A stretch of 64,000 nucleotides of DNA from positions 62,001 to 126,000 of the forward strand of contig SHYX01000006.1 of NCBI GenBank assembly GCA_009692585.1, in the 5' to 3' direction. This DNA comes from Myxococcales bacterium. Lineage in GTDB: Bacteria > Myxococcota > UBA796 > SXON01. Position numbers and translations under genes: made by a program. Under the pieces are notes generated by a model, which saw nothing but the letters and a program-made list of their open reading frames with translations, was not told where the DNA came from and did no database searches. This document shows positions 7,996 through 16,890 of this stretch, piece after piece. Position 1 is the first letter of the stretch. Every line of letters starts with the position of its first letter.

Positions 7996-10199
7996 CGGGC
8001 GAACTCCACGGAATCGAGGGCCAGGGCTCCCTCGGGAGCGCCACGCGCGTCGCCGAGGTCCAGGCGCAGCCACGCGAGCTTTTGCAGGTCGATGCCCCGG
8101 AAGTCCGCGAGCGGAACGCGGACGGTGACGAACTCGTTGGCCCAGCCGCGTCCCGGTCCCAGCCCGAGACGCGGGTACGGCGTCGGCACCAGGGCCTGAT
8201 CGCCGAAGTCCACGGTGGCTTCGACACCATCGACGTCCACGAGGGTCACCCCGAAGGCGAGGGCCCAGCCCCAGGACACCGTCCGGGGGTGGCGACTGCG
8301 CTGGCTCACCGCGAACGACACCACCGACCACCCGGTGGCGTCGGCGAGGGGCGCCGGGATCGCCACCGCCCACGAGGGCGCGCTGCCCTCGGCCCATGAA
8401 AACACCGCTCCCCGCGCATCGTCGCTGGGGCTTGCATTGTGCGTCATCCCATTGAATGGATCGTCATCGCTCCAACCCAAGACCCGGTCCCCGTCGCGGA
8501 GGCGTCCCTCCATGAGCCCGTCCACATCGGACTCGATAGCGGCTCCGGCGCTGGAAATCGTGATGCCATATTCCGCCTGGAAATCATCGAGCACGCCGTC
8601 GCCCGCGGTGGTGGCGTTGCGCCAACTGGTCGCGACAAGGTCATCCTCGGCCAGCCCCAGCGGGGTGAACCCGGTGAACTCGTCGCGGAAGTGGTCCAAG
8701 AGCGCGTCCTCGCCATCGAGCCAGGCCCGCGCCACCGCCAGCAGGTAGGCCTTGGCAACGACCTGGGCCTCGACGCGACCGATGAGCGCCGGACCCTGCC
8801 CCTCCTGAATCGCGCAGCAGTTGAAGTCGTTGTGGGAGGCGCCGTGCACGTACGCGGCGGCCTTGGGCCCCGTCGCGCGCTCCCAGATGCGGAAGAACTG
8901 GATGATGTCGTAGTCCACCCCGCCGGTCACGTCCCCGTCGGCGGTACCGGCGATGAGGAAGAAGGGCCGGTCGTGGGGGTCGGACTGGTCGACCTGGTAG
9001 AACACCGTCGGGGCGATGCTGGCGACAAAAGCGATGTCGTCCGCCCCGTAGTTCTCCGGCACGTCGTCTCCGTCCGCCAGTCGGTCGAACGCGCGCACCA
9101 CGCCCTCCCCTCCCCTGGAGTGCCCGATCCACCCAATCCGCGACGAGTCCACGAGCCCGAGCAGGGCGCCGCCCCCGATCTCGTCGAGGTGGCCCAGCAT
9201 CCAATCGGTGTTCGACAGCGTCGTGGTCGACGCCGCCTCGATGCCGGGCTCGGTGTTGTTCTGATGGGACATCACGACGAATCCCCAACTGGCGAGGTGC
9301 TCCCCGAGGTAGTCGTACCACACGTACTCATGGCCGTTTCCATGGGAGATCACCACCAACGGCCGGGGTCCCAGCGCCGCGAGATCGGTCGGCCACCAGG
9401 CTCGCTGTCCCAGGAACCAACCGCCGCTGACGTCGATGGTGTCGACGGCGTGGGGACCGGGCGCGGTAAGGTCGCCGATCACCGCGGCGCCGGGCTCGCC
9501 GAGGCCCTGGATCAGGTCGCCCGGCCCCAGGAGGCCGTCGCGGTCGAAGTCCAACACCACGTCGATCGCCGCAAGCGCGTCCTCGCCGGCGTCGGCGACG
9601 GCGAGCGGCACCGGCACCAACTCGCCACGGGGAATGCTGGACTGGACCCGCGAACCGACCAGTATCGGATCGGCTTCCCACTCCGAGAGGCTCCGATGCG
9701 CCACCAACCAGGCGTCGAACACCAGGCCGACGCGGTCCTCGAAGCGCGCCTCGTCGAGCCCCAGGTAGATGGTCTCGCCTTCGAGGAAGCTCGTGGCGCT
9801 GTGCCAGTAGGGGCTGAGGGTGCGCGGCCGACCGACCAGCGGGGCCGGGGCCGCGGCGACGGTGTCCAGGCGTGCACGGCACCCCTGGCCCCAGGTGGCG
9901 AGCGCCACGCCCTCGCCGAGACTCGGCGCGCGCAAGTACACCTCGGCCGGGCCCTCCACCGTCGTGACCAACGTGCCGGATGCGTCGATCACCTCCACCG
10001 ACCCCGACGTCGACCACGTCACGTCCACGGCAGACGGGATCTCCACCGGGTAGGTGCGGACGAGCCCCACGGCGCCGGTCTCCAAGGTGACGGCGACGCC
10101 GGGGTCGCCCGGAATCGACAGGAGCGTCCCGCAGGGGGTCCGGGTCGCCGGCGGCTCGGGCGGGCAGCCGAGGAGGAAGGGCAGGAGCACAGGGCGCAT
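7992..10199 (-). CDS. Large lipoprotein with alpha/beta-hydrolase domain
   Basis: 735 aa with a lipoprotein signal (MRPVLLPFLLGC, acylated Cys12). Residues ~20-270 are beta-rich accessory sequence. Residues ~275-460 are an alpha/beta hydrolase: oxyanion region PLVVISHGNGHEY, nucleophile elbow GHSRGGEG with Ser361, an acid candidate in IAGTADGDV (~421-423) and His456 in HGASHNDF. The closest known groups by motif are chlorophyllase/PAF-acetylhydrolase/polyester-hydrolase-type esterases. The C-terminal ~230 residues resemble a carbohydrate-binding-like beta sandwich. The substrate is unknown; an ester in the envelope or outside the cell is plausible. It sits 43 bp after the barrel-protein gene and overlaps the next gene by four bases. 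Confidence 0.8.
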   Translation of the reverse strand: MRPVLLPFLLGCPPEPPATRTPCGTLLSIPGDPGVAVTLETGAVGLVRTYPVEIPSAVDVTWSTSGSVEVIDASGTLVTTVEGPAEVYLRAPSLGEGVALATWGQGCRARLDTVAAAPAPLVGRPRTLSPYWHSATSFLEGETIYLGLDEARFEDRVGLVFDAWLVAHRSLSEWEADPILVGSRVQSSIPRGELVPVPLAVADAGEDALAAIDVVLDFDRDGLLGPGDLIQGLGEPGAAVIGDLTAPGPHAVDTIDVSGGWFLGQRAWWPTDLAALGPRPLVVISHGNGHEYVWYDYLGEHLASWGFVVMSHQNNTEPGIEAASTTTLSNTDWMLGHLDEIGGGALLGLVDSSRIGWIGHSRGGEGVVRAFDRLADGDDVPENYGADDIAFVASIAPTVFYQVDQSDPHDRPFFLIAGTADGDVTGGVDYDIIQFFRIWERATGPKAAAYVHGASHNDFNCCAIQEGQGPALIGRVEAQVVAKAYLLAVARAWLDGEDALLDHFRDEFTGFTPLGLAEDDLVATSWRNATTAGDGVLDDFQAEYGITISSAGAAIESDVDGLMEGRLRDGDRVLGWSDDDPFNGMTHNASPSDDARGAVFSWAEGSAPSWAVAIPAPLADATGWSVVSFAVSQRSRHPRTVSWGWALAFGVTLVDVDGVEATVDFGDQALVPTPYPRLGLGPGRGWANEFVTVRVPLADFRGIDLQKLAWLRLDLGDARGAPEGALALDSVEFAR

Positions 10200-10242
10200 G
10201 TAGCCCGGCAGTGCCGGCGGCACGGGGCGCGGCGCCAGCCCC

Positions 10243-11697
10243 TCAGATCCAGCTCTCCACCACCAGCGCCCCACGCAGGCCCACCGAGCCGAAGTCGGTC
10301 TCGACGCACCCCTCCAGCCGCACCCCGCCGGCCGGTCCCATCGGCCGGGCGGCACCGGCGCAGCCACCGAGAAGCGGCGCCGCACGATCGCCGAACCGGA
10401 CCCCCAGATCGAGCCCCCCTTCCGGACTCCACCCGCCGCCCCGCTGACCGTAGCGCGCCCCCAGGCGCACGGGCACCTCGACGGTGACGCCATCGCCGCC
10501 GGGATCGAGGGTATCGGTGAGCCCCCCCGGCACCACCGCCCACGCGACCGACCACCGGTCGCCCACCGCCACGCGCCCCGCGAGGCCGACGTCGAGGAGC
10601 CCGATCCCCTGCCCCTCGTTGCGCCATCCAGCACCAAGCTGGACGCCGGCAGTGGCGCGCCACCCCGCAGCCGAGGCCCGGTCGTCGGCGCGCCCCACCC
10701 CCGTCGCGTCGCCCGCCACGGCGGAACCTGGCGCCGGCCTGCCACCCCCGGGCGGCTCCAGCCGGAACAGGTCGTCGCCGCGGGCCTGCCACGCCACCGG
10801 CTCGGCGCGATCCCAACCGACGTACACCACGACCTCGCCGTCGCCCCGCAGCACCGCCAGCGCTCCGAGTAGCGCCTGGGTGTGCCGCCCGGGCACCCGC
10901 CTGACCAGCCCCGCCACCACCTCCGCCAGCGCGGTGTCGTCGCCGGAGAAGTCGAGCACCACCACCTGCTCCGCTCGGATCTGGACCCGGAGCGCGGCCA
11001 CCACGCGCGCGCCGGTCACCCGTTGGATGACCGAGTCCCCTACCGGCAGCTCGCCGCCCGCCTCGACCACCCGACCGTTGACCCACGCCTCTTCGTCGCT
11101 GCCGAGCCCAACGAGCACCAGGGTCGGCGCCGCGTCGCGACGGCGCAAGCGAGCCGCCACCAGACCCTCGAGAAGCTCCGGACTTGCGACGTCCGGCTGG
11201 CGACCGGGCGCCGAGACCACCGCCCGATCAAGCGCCGCGGCCGCCTGCTCGGCGTGAAACTCACCTTGCCCGTCGACGCCACCGGGCGCCGAGGCCGCGA
11301 GCAACAGGTGGGCCTCGGCCCGGGCGAGGTCCAAAGCGACCAGGTCGCGAGCCGGCACGGGATCGGTCAGACACTCGAGCTCCAACTCCAGGAGCACCAG
11401 CTCCGAGACCGCCCCCTCGGCGTCGAATCGCTCGAAGCGGCGCTGGGCATCGGCGAGTCGCTGACGCCATTCCGGAAGGGAAATGGACTCGATGCAGTCG
11501 CGACCCATGGTCCTCGGCATGCCGACATGGAGCACGCCGGCGGTGAACGCGCTCGCGCCCACCACGCGGTCGGCGTCCAGACCCGCGGCCGCGATCGATT
11601 TTCGAACGACCGACTCCGCCGGGCCGCCGGAGGCCGGGAGCACCAGGATCGCCGGCTCGCCGGCCAACGCGGCCACCACCGTCCCGATCAGGATCAC
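10243..11697 (-). CDS. Exported protein with probable C-terminal beta-barrel, unknown
   Basis: 484 aa. The GTG start overlaps the kinase stop by four bases (GTGA), giving MILIGTVVAALAGEP, a short signal peptide. The N-terminal ~230 residues are helical and Ala-rich with acidic stretches (AVSELVLLELELECLTD). The middle is alternating beta. The last ~150 residues (GWRATAGVQLGAGWR; VTVEVPVRLGARYG; GGLDLGVRFGDR) alternate hydrophobic and polar residues with Gly/Arg turns, as in outer-membrane barrels. No family is recognised. Coupling to an upstream transmembrane kinase suggests an envelope protein that is a partner or target of that kinase; this is inference. Confidence 0.65.
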   Translation of the reverse strand: MILIGTVVAALAGEPAILVLPASGGPAESVVRKSIAAAGLDADRVVGASAFTAGVLHVGMPRTMGRDCIESISLPEWRQRLADAQRRFERFDAEGAVSELVLLELELECLTDPVPARDLVALDLARAEAHLLLAASAPGGVDGQGEFHAEQAAAALDRAVVSAPGRQPDVASPELLEGLVAARLRRRDAAPTLVLVGLGSDEEAWVNGRVVEAGGELPVGDSVIQRVTGARVVAALRVQIRAEQVVVLDFSGDDTALAEVVAGLVRRVPGRHTQALLGALAVLRGDGEVVVYVGWDRAEPVAWQARGDDLFRLEPPGGGRPAPGSAVAGDATGVGRADDRASAAGWRATAGVQLGAGWRNEGQGIGLLDVGLAGRVAVGDRWSVAWAVVPGGLTDTLDPGGDGVTVEVPVRLGARYGQRGGGWSPEGGLDLGVRFGDRAAPLLGGCAGAARPMGPAGGVRLEGCVETDFGSVGLRGALVVESWI

Positions 11698-13391
11698 GGC
11701 TTCGGGGCCGCTTCGTCGGACCAGCGCTCCTCGTCGAAGAGCCAGACCCGCCGGGTCTCCACGCCCTCGCCCACCTCGACCCGGAAGCTTTTTCTCCGAC
11801 CGTCCGCGGTGACCAGGAGCACCGAATGGGGCCCGGCGGGGACGGCGTACTGGAAGAGCGGCGTGAAGCGCACGTAGGCGCCATCGACCATCACCTGGGC
11901 GCGCGGCGTGGCGCTGATGCTCAAGGTGCCGTCGGCCTTCGCGGCAGAGCCGGGGCCCTCGGCGGTGCCGGCGGACCGTTCGGCGCCGAGGCCCGCGACC
12001 AGGTCGGCCGCGCGCGGGGGGGGCGTGCCCGACCCGCGGGCGGGCTTGCTGGCGGGAATGGCAGGGCGCTCCGGCGACGGCGCTGCGATCGATGGGATCG
12101 GGAGCACGACGACCGGCGCCGCGGTCGCGACCGGCGCGGGTTCGACACCGGCCGGGACCGCCGCGAGGACGGGGACCGGCTCGACCAGCGTCCCGCGCTC
12201 GGCGACGACCGGAGCCGGCGGCCGGCGCACGATACGCCACGCGGTGAAGCCCAGGACGGTGACGCTGAACAAGGCGAACAGGATGCTGAACGCCGCCGCC
12301 CAGACCCCCGGTCGTCCCGCTCCCGACTTCCTGGTCTTTTCCCGCGCCGGCGCGTGCAGGCTCCCGGTGACGACGGGCAGGCCGGGGACGCGCAAGGTCG
12401 AGACCGAAGCCGCCGAGCCGCTGCGGTCGGCGCCGGGGCTGACCCCGCCCTGGTCCAGTCGCCGCAGCTCGGTCACGAAGCGCACCAGTTCGTCGCGGGC
12501 GCCCATCGGGTCGGGCACCAGCGCCCCGAGCGCGCGGGCCATCGCCTCTCCCGATGGGTAGCGCGCCGCCGGATCGCGCTGGAGCGCGCGCACCAGCGTA
12601 CCGGCGAGCTCGGCGTTGCCCGCGCCGATGGCCGCCGCCCGCCGCGCCGCCTCGTCGGCGGCAAGCGCACGGCGGATGCTGGCGTTGTCGGTCTCAGAAA
12701 AAAGAGGCTCCAGGGTGACGACCTCGTAGAGCACGCTGGCGAGGCCGAAGAGATCGGCGGCGGGCCCCACGGCCTCGCCCTCGGCCTGTTCGGGGGCCAT
12801 GTACCCCCAGGTGCCCTTGACCGAGCCGCGCGACTCCTGCTGCCCGGTGGCGTAGGAGATCCCGAAGTCCAGCACCTTGGCGACGCCCTGCACGTTGAGC
12901 ATCAGGTTCGACGGTTTCATGTCCCGATGGACCAGACGCAGCGGCTGACCGTGGTCGTCGGTCAAGGCGTGCGCATAGTGCAGGCCCTCGGCGGCCTGCC
13001 GACCCAGCTCCGCCAGGAGCGCGGGCGAGAGGCGCAGACCGTGCTTCTTGCAGGCGGTGACGATCTTTCGGAAGGTGACGCCGTCGATGTACTCCATCAC
13101 CAGGTAGTACAGATCACCCTCACGATTGAACTGCTGCACCCGCACCACGTTGAGGTGTTCGAGCCGGGCCGAGATCCGCGCCTCCTGGATGAACAGCTCC
13201 TGGAATCCGCCTTCGTTCGCGAAATCCGGGTGGATGACCTTGATCGCCACCCGGGTGCTGACCCCGGCCAGCGAGTCGAACCGACCCTCGTACACCCGCG
13301 CCATGCCGCCGGCGCTGATGGGACGAATCAGTCGATAGGGACCGATCCGGCCACGTGCGAGGGCGGGTTCGTGCGGAACAACCGGAGGCAT
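11694..13391 (-). CDS. Transmembrane Ser/Thr protein kinase with PEGA domain
   Basis: 565 aa counted from MPPVVPHEP; a GTG two codons upstream (13397) is an alternative start. Residues ~19-285 are a Hanks-type kinase: Gly loop SAGGMARVYEG, Lys51 in VAIKV, Glu70, HRD at 155-157 (LVHRDMKPSNLML), DFG at 175-177, APE at 199-201. All catalytic residues are present, so activity is expected. A Pro/Ser linker leads to one membrane helix (~345-370, AAAFSILFALFSVTVLGF), a Pro/Ala-rich periplasmic spacer and a C-terminal PEGA-like domain (MVDGAYVRFTPLFQYAVPAG). It heads an operon with a barrel-like protein, a lipoprotein hydrolase and a small exported protein. Confidence 0.92.
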   Translation of the reverse strand: MPPVVPHEPALARGRIGPYRLIRPISAGGMARVYEGRFDSLAGVSTRVAIKVIHPDFANEGGFQELFIQEARISARLEHLNVVRVQQFNREGDLYYLVMEYIDGVTFRKIVTACKKHGLRLSPALLAELGRQAAEGLHYAHALTDDHGQPLRLVHRDMKPSNLMLNVQGVAKVLDFGISYATGQQESRGSVKGTWGYMAPEQAEGEAVGPAADLFGLASVLYEVVTLEPLFSETDNASIRRALAADEAARRAAAIGAGNAELAGTLVRALQRDPAARYPSGEAMARALGALVPDPMGARDELVRFVTELRRLDQGGVSPGADRSGSAASVSTLRVPGLPVVTGSLHAPAREKTRKSGAGRPGVWAAAFSILFALFSVTVLGFTAWRIVRRPPAPVVAERGTLVEPVPVLAAVPAGVEPAPVATAAPVVVLPIPSIAAPSPERPAIPASKPARGSGTPPPRAADLVAGLGAERSAGTAEGPGSAAKADGTLSISATPRAQVMVDGAYVRFTPLFQYAVPAGPHSVLLVTADGRRKSFRVEVGEGVETRRVWLFDEERWSDEAAPKP

Positions 13392-13403
13392 CGCCACCGG
13401 GGT

Positions 13404-13409
13404 GCTAAC
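13404..13409 (-). promoter_or_regulatory. GTTAGC -10-like element of the kinase operon
   Basis: GTTAGC on the minus strand ends 12 bases before the ATG at 13391 and six before the alternative GTG at 13397. It matches the window-wide pattern and suggests a short-leader or leaderless kinase transcript. Confidence 0.4.
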
Positions 13410-13424
13410 ACGTCATCGGCGCGT

Positions 13425-14078
13425 TCATCCCGCCGCCTTCCGAAACCGCTCCCAGAGCCCGAAGTGGTTCAACAGCAAGTCCTTGATGCCGCGTCGTCGT
13501 CTTCGATGAACAGCAGGTTCACCATCAGCCGGATGACCTCACGCGGGGTGAAGTGCTCTCCGGCGGTCTCGTTCGACAGCTCCGCGAACTTGCGGATCAG
13601 CTCCTCGAACACCGCCCCCATCTGCGCGTTGCTCACCGCCGCAGGGTGCAGGTCGATGTTCGCGAACTTCTCGGTCACCAGGTACAAGAGCCCCGCCTTG
13701 GCGAGCTTGTCGATCTGGGTGTGGGGACTCGAAGCTCTCGAAGATGTCGCGCACGGCCGGCGAGAACGCCTGCATGTAGGCGCGCAGGTTCTCGCCGATG
13801 TGGTCCTGATCGCCCATCAGCTTCTTCAGGTCGAGCGGCGACGCGTTGTAGAAGAACTGCCCCGACTTCTTGAGCAGAAAAGGCTCGGGGTTCAGGCCCG
13901 CCGCCTCGCGCAGCGCCTTCTCGGCGAGCACTGCGACCTTCGTCGATGCCAACACACAGTCGAGGCGGCGCAGCACGGTGAACGGCAGGATGACCTTGCC
14001 GTACTCGGACTGCTTGTAGTCGCCACGGAGCAGGTCCGCGACGGACCAGATGAAGGCGGAGAGGTTCGGGTCGGCCAT
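13425..14078 (-). pseudogene. hsdM: Truncated and frameshifted hsdM (type I RM methyltransferase)
   Basis: The start MADPNLSAFIWSVADLLRGD and the following ~115 residues are the N-terminal domain of a type I restriction-modification methyltransferase (YKQSEYGKVILPFTVLRRLD). After DIFESFE the frame breaks at a CCCC run near 13730 and continues in a second frame as [20 protein letters not shown] up to [20 protein letters not shown] then DDDA. There, just before the expected SAM-binding and NPPF motifs, homology stops. The last ~60 bases encode, in yet another frame, [20 protein letters not shown] and a stop at 13425, which looks like the end of a different gene. The simplest reading is an internal deletion joining the 5' of hsdM to the 3' of a former neighbour. 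No hsdS or hsdR remains, so no activity is expected. Confidence 0.85.
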
Positions 14079-14130
14079 CAGGGGGCTTACCGGCGGGGGA
14101 GGTGGGGGATCGGCGCGTCCGGCCGCACGG

Positions 14131-14158
14131 CGGGGGGGCGGGGGGGCGGGGGGGCGGG
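14131..14158 (+). repeat. Tandem CGGGGGGG octamers (G-quadruplex-prone tract)
   Basis: Three consecutive copies of C followed by seven G, then CGGG. It lies in the 187-bp gap between the hsdM remnant start (14078) and the stop of the gene at 14266, upstream of hsdM. Four G-runs on one strand could fold as a G-quadruplex, and tandem homopolymers are prone to slippage. Confidence 0.75.
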
Positions 14159-14265
14159 AAGGTATCGCGCGGACGGCGGCGGCATGGAGATCGGCCCCAG
14201 GGCCCGGCGACGCGCTCCGCGTGCGGCCGAAAGAGGGGTCGGTCGCGCCGTACTGGCTGACCACT

Positions 14266-15066
14266 TCACCGCGTGCAGCAGCGCTGATACCCCTCGGCGC
14301 ACGACTGTCTTGCGAGCGTGGCCCTTGCCGCCGGGTCATCGTCAGCGAGCGACTGCACGCACAGCAGGCGTGCCCGCCCCGGCGCGTCCGGAGCAGCGGC
14401 GAGCAGGCGCGCGGAAAGCTCCTTTGCTTCAGCCTTTTTGCCGGTCCGTGCCAACGCCTCGGCTCGATGGCCCTCGCTGAGGGAGCCCGGGAAGCGCGCG
14501 ACAGCTCCGTTCCACGCCACGAGCGCTTCGTCGAATCGGCCGAGGTCCTCGGCGAACGAGCCCCGCAACACCCACGTCCGCTCGTGCTCCGGCGCGCTGT
14601 CGGTTGCGGCCTGACCGGCGGCGAGAGCGCCGGCAACGTCTCCGGCCCTGGCCGCCGACCGGGCCGCCTCCAGGTGGCGCATCGCGCGGGCCGGGACGAC
14701 CGACAACACGGCGGGCAGACACACCTCCGCGCAGCGATAGACGCTGGTGTAGAGCTCGTACCGCGCTTCGGGACAGCCGACCTCCCACGCGTCGACCAGC
14801 TCGGACGTGCCAACCCTGGCCGCGGCACTCCGCGGCGCCGCCGACACCACGCTCGGCGCGCCGACGCCACCGTGCCTGCGGAACACCGGGATGCGGCCCC
14901 CGGCGCAGGCGAGCCTGCCCCACCACGGCTGCAGGCCCGCCGCGGCCGCGCCCCACTCGTACGGGTGGTCGATCGACGTGCCGTTGACACTCCCCGCGGG
15001 ACACACGGGCGGGTCGGTGTCGGGAGTCGGGCAGACCGCGAGCGCCACCGACACCCACAGGATCAC
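14266..15066 (-). CDS. Exported Cys-rich, TPR-like protein, unknown
   Basis: 266 aa from a GTG that overlaps the stop of the upstream propeller gene (GTGA). The start MILWVSVALAVCPTPDTDPP gives a short leader; VALAVC may be a lipobox. Residues ~20-130 contain several Cys (VCPAGSVNG, RLACAGG, VGCPEARYEL, RCAEVCLPA). The C-terminal half is helical with repeats typical of TPR units (AGDVAGALAAGQAATDSAPE; GRFDEALVAWNGAVARFPGS; KAEAKELSARLLAAAPDAPG). No family is recognised. Coupled translation with the propeller protein suggests the two form an envelope pair. Confidence 0.7.
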   Translation of the reverse strand: MILWVSVALAVCPTPDTDPPVCPAGSVNGTSIDHPYEWGAAAAGLQPWWGRLACAGGRIPVFRRHGGVGAPSVVSAAPRSAAARVGTSELVDAWEVGCPEARYELYTSVYRCAEVCLPAVLSVVPARAMRHLEAARSAARAGDVAGALAAGQAATDSAPEHERTWVLRGSFAEDLGRFDEALVAWNGAVARFPGSLSEGHRAEALARTGKKAEAKELSARLLAAAPDAPGRARLLCVQSLADDDPAARATLARQSCAEGYQRCCTR

Positions 15067-16121
15067 GGCAACACCATGGCGTACACCCGCCGGAAGTCGC
15101 GCACGGCATCGCCAAGGCGACCCTGCGCCGCGACCGCCAGCCAGGACTTGCCATCCCGCCGCGTGACCACGTCGACATCGGTGTTCCCCACGGTGCCGGT
15201 GGGCAGCATCCGCGCCGACCGGGGGTCGGTGACGCCCACCCGCCACACGGGATTGAGCAGGGTGTCGTCGGCCCGTACATACACGAGGCTGCCGCTGTCG
15301 GCGGTCCAACTCGGCCCCCGAGGGTTGAGCACCACCCCGGTGGCCAGCCGCAGCGGGCCCCCGCCGCCGGACGCGACCACGTACAGATCAAAGCGTGTTT
15401 CGACATCGCGGTTGGCGTAGAACGCGACCAGGGTGCCGTCGGGACTGAAGGTGGGCCGGGTCTGCACCCCGCTCCACACGAGGAACGGCCGCGGCGCCGG
15501 AAAGGCGACGTCGTCGATGACATAGAGACTGTCACCCTGCCGGGTGTGGCCGACGAACGCCACCCGCTTGCTGTCGGGCGCCCAGGACGCGTAGAGCTCA
15601 CTTGCCGTCGGATCTCCCGACAGGCGCAGCGGCACCGCGCCGGGCACCCCCAGCGACAGGAGGTACAGATCGCCCTGGCCGGACCGCGCCGAGGTGAAGA
15701 GCAGCGAGCGACCGTCTGGACTCCACGCAGCGCCGCCATCCGCTCCCGGTGCCGCTGCCAGCGTGCCGGCACCGTCCAGATACAGGTCGTAGTCCTCGGC
15801 CGCGCCACTGGCGCTGTAGACGAACCGATCCACCCCGGTCGGCGAAAACGTCAGCTCGTGGACCACCCCCCGCGACGGACCGCCCCCCCCAAAGCCAGCG
15901 GTCACGGTGGAGTTGCCCTTCGGGCCCGGCCCCACCCGCCTCGGCGGCGTCGACGAGCCCGCCACCGTCACGTACAACTCGACCGCCTGACGCTCGACAT
16001 AGTTCACCTCCCAGCTCAACCATCGCCCATCGGGCGACCACCGCGGCGACTGACAGTGGCCGGCATAGTCAGGCGAGGCCGGCTCGAGAGCCAGGGCGGC
16101 GGCGGCGGCGGCGAACAACAT
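15063..16121 (-). CDS. TolB-like/PD40 beta-propeller protein, exported
   Basis: 352 aa with signal sequence MLFAAAAAALALEPASP. The mature protein consists of repeated PD40-type blades, each with a WSPDG-like motif: PRWSPDGRWLSWE, LTFSPTGVDRFVYS, AAWSPDGRSLLFTS, ASWAPDSKRVAFVG, PTFSPDGTLVAFYA and PSWTADSGSLVYVR, six in all, as in TolB C-terminal domains. The N-terminal TolB domain is absent, so this is not the Tol-Pal component itself but a related binding platform in the periplasm or outside the cell. TCTAAC on the coding (plus) side, read GTTAGA on the minus strand, ends 11 bases before the ATG. Confidence 0.8.
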   Translation of the reverse strand: MLFAAAAAALALEPASPDYAGHCQSPRWSPDGRWLSWEVNYVERQAVELYVTVAGSSTPPRRVGPGPKGNSTVTAGFGGGGPSRGVVHELTFSPTGVDRFVYSASGAAEDYDLYLDGAGTLAAAPGADGGAAWSPDGRSLLFTSARSGQGDLYLLSLGVPGAVPLRLSGDPTASELYASWAPDSKRVAFVGHTRQGDSLYVIDDVAFPAPRPFLVWSGVQTRPTFSPDGTLVAFYANRDVETRFDLYVVASGGGGPLRLATGVVLNPRGPSWTADSGSLVYVRADDTLLNPVWRVGVTDPRSARMLPTGTVGNTDVDVVTRRDGKSWLAVAAQGRLGDAVRDFRRVYAMVLP

Positions 16122-16132
16122 GGACGCGGGAA

Positions 16133-16159
16133 TCTAACCCACCGGCCGCTCACGTTACC
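16133..16159. promoter_or_regulatory. Divergent -10-like pair (GTTAGA minus, GTTACC plus)
   Basis: The 49-bp divergent gap holds GTTAGA on the minus strand (16133-16138) and GTTACC on the plus strand (16154-16159). Each ends 11 bases before its start codon (16121 and 16171). No Shine-Dalgarno is present for either. Confidence 0.4.
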
Positions 16160-16170
16160 CTCGCGCTGCC

Positions 16171-16890
16171 GTGCACCCGCTCTTCTGCACACTCGCGCTC
16201 GCCCATCCAGGCGGCCACGCCACGGTGGCAGGCGACCCCATGGGGGGGATGCCGGGGCAGCGGGTGGAGGTCCGCATCGAGCCCGGCCGCATCGTATTGG
16301 ACTACTACGCGGCACTGGCGGCGATCCGCGTGCTCAAGGAGGCGCGGACCGCCGGCGTCGAGAGCAAGGAGTGGGCCCCCCGGCAGGCCGAAGCGCTGCG
16401 CAGCGGGCTGCGTGTGCGCGTCGGAGACGCCGAGCTGGCCCTGACGCCCCGGCCGGTCGAGACCGCCGCCGCGTTGCGAGGGGGCGCCGTGGTCGAGTTG
16501 CACCTGTCCGCCGAGGCTGCCCTGCCTGCCGACGCTGGGGCGCTCGCGGTGCGGCTCGACAACTTTCCCGACGAGCCCTGCTACTACGCCGCCAGCATCG
16601 AGGTTTCGGGAGAGTACGTCGTGGTGGGGACCAACCTGGCCCGCGTGGAAGGAGGCGCGTTGCGCGACAACAACCACGGGGCGTGGCGGCGGAGCGACGA
16701 CGGTCGCAAGGTGGAGTTCACGCTGCGGTCCACCCGATGGTGGGAGTCGCGCGCCGACGGACCCCTGCCCGAGCGGCTGGAGGGGCTGGTCGGGTGGGAT
16801 GTCGCCCGGGTGGGCGGCGTAGCCGGGATCGCGGGGATCGCGGCAGTGGCGACGACCTGGCGACTCCGACGGCGCGAAATGGGGATCTAA
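16171..16890 (+). CDS. Exported, C-terminally membrane-anchored protein, unknown
   Basis: 239 aa from GTG at 16171. A short N-terminal leader (MHPLFCTLALAHPGGHA) is followed by a beta-rich domain (RVEVRIEPGRIVLDYYAALA; VVVGTNLARVEGGALRDNNH), a C-terminal hydrophobic helix (VGGVAGIAGIAAVATTW) and the basic tail RLRRRE. The His-rich leader AHPGGHATVAG and domain pattern resemble periplasmic proteins with a single C-terminal anchor. No catalytic motif or family is recognised. Its 3' end overlaps the convergent 60-aa gene by four bases. Confidence 0.65.
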   Translation: MHPLFCTLALAHPGGHATVAGDPMGGMPGQRVEVRIEPGRIVLDYYAALAAIRVLKEARTAGVESKEWAPRQAEALRSGLRVRVGDAELALTPRPVETAAALRGGAVVELHLSAEAALPADAGALAVRLDNFPDEPCYYAASIEVSGEYVVVGTNLARVEGGALRDNNHGAWRRSDDGRKVEFTLRSTRWWESRADGPLPERLEGLVGWDVARVGGVAGIAGIAAVATTWRLRRREMGI

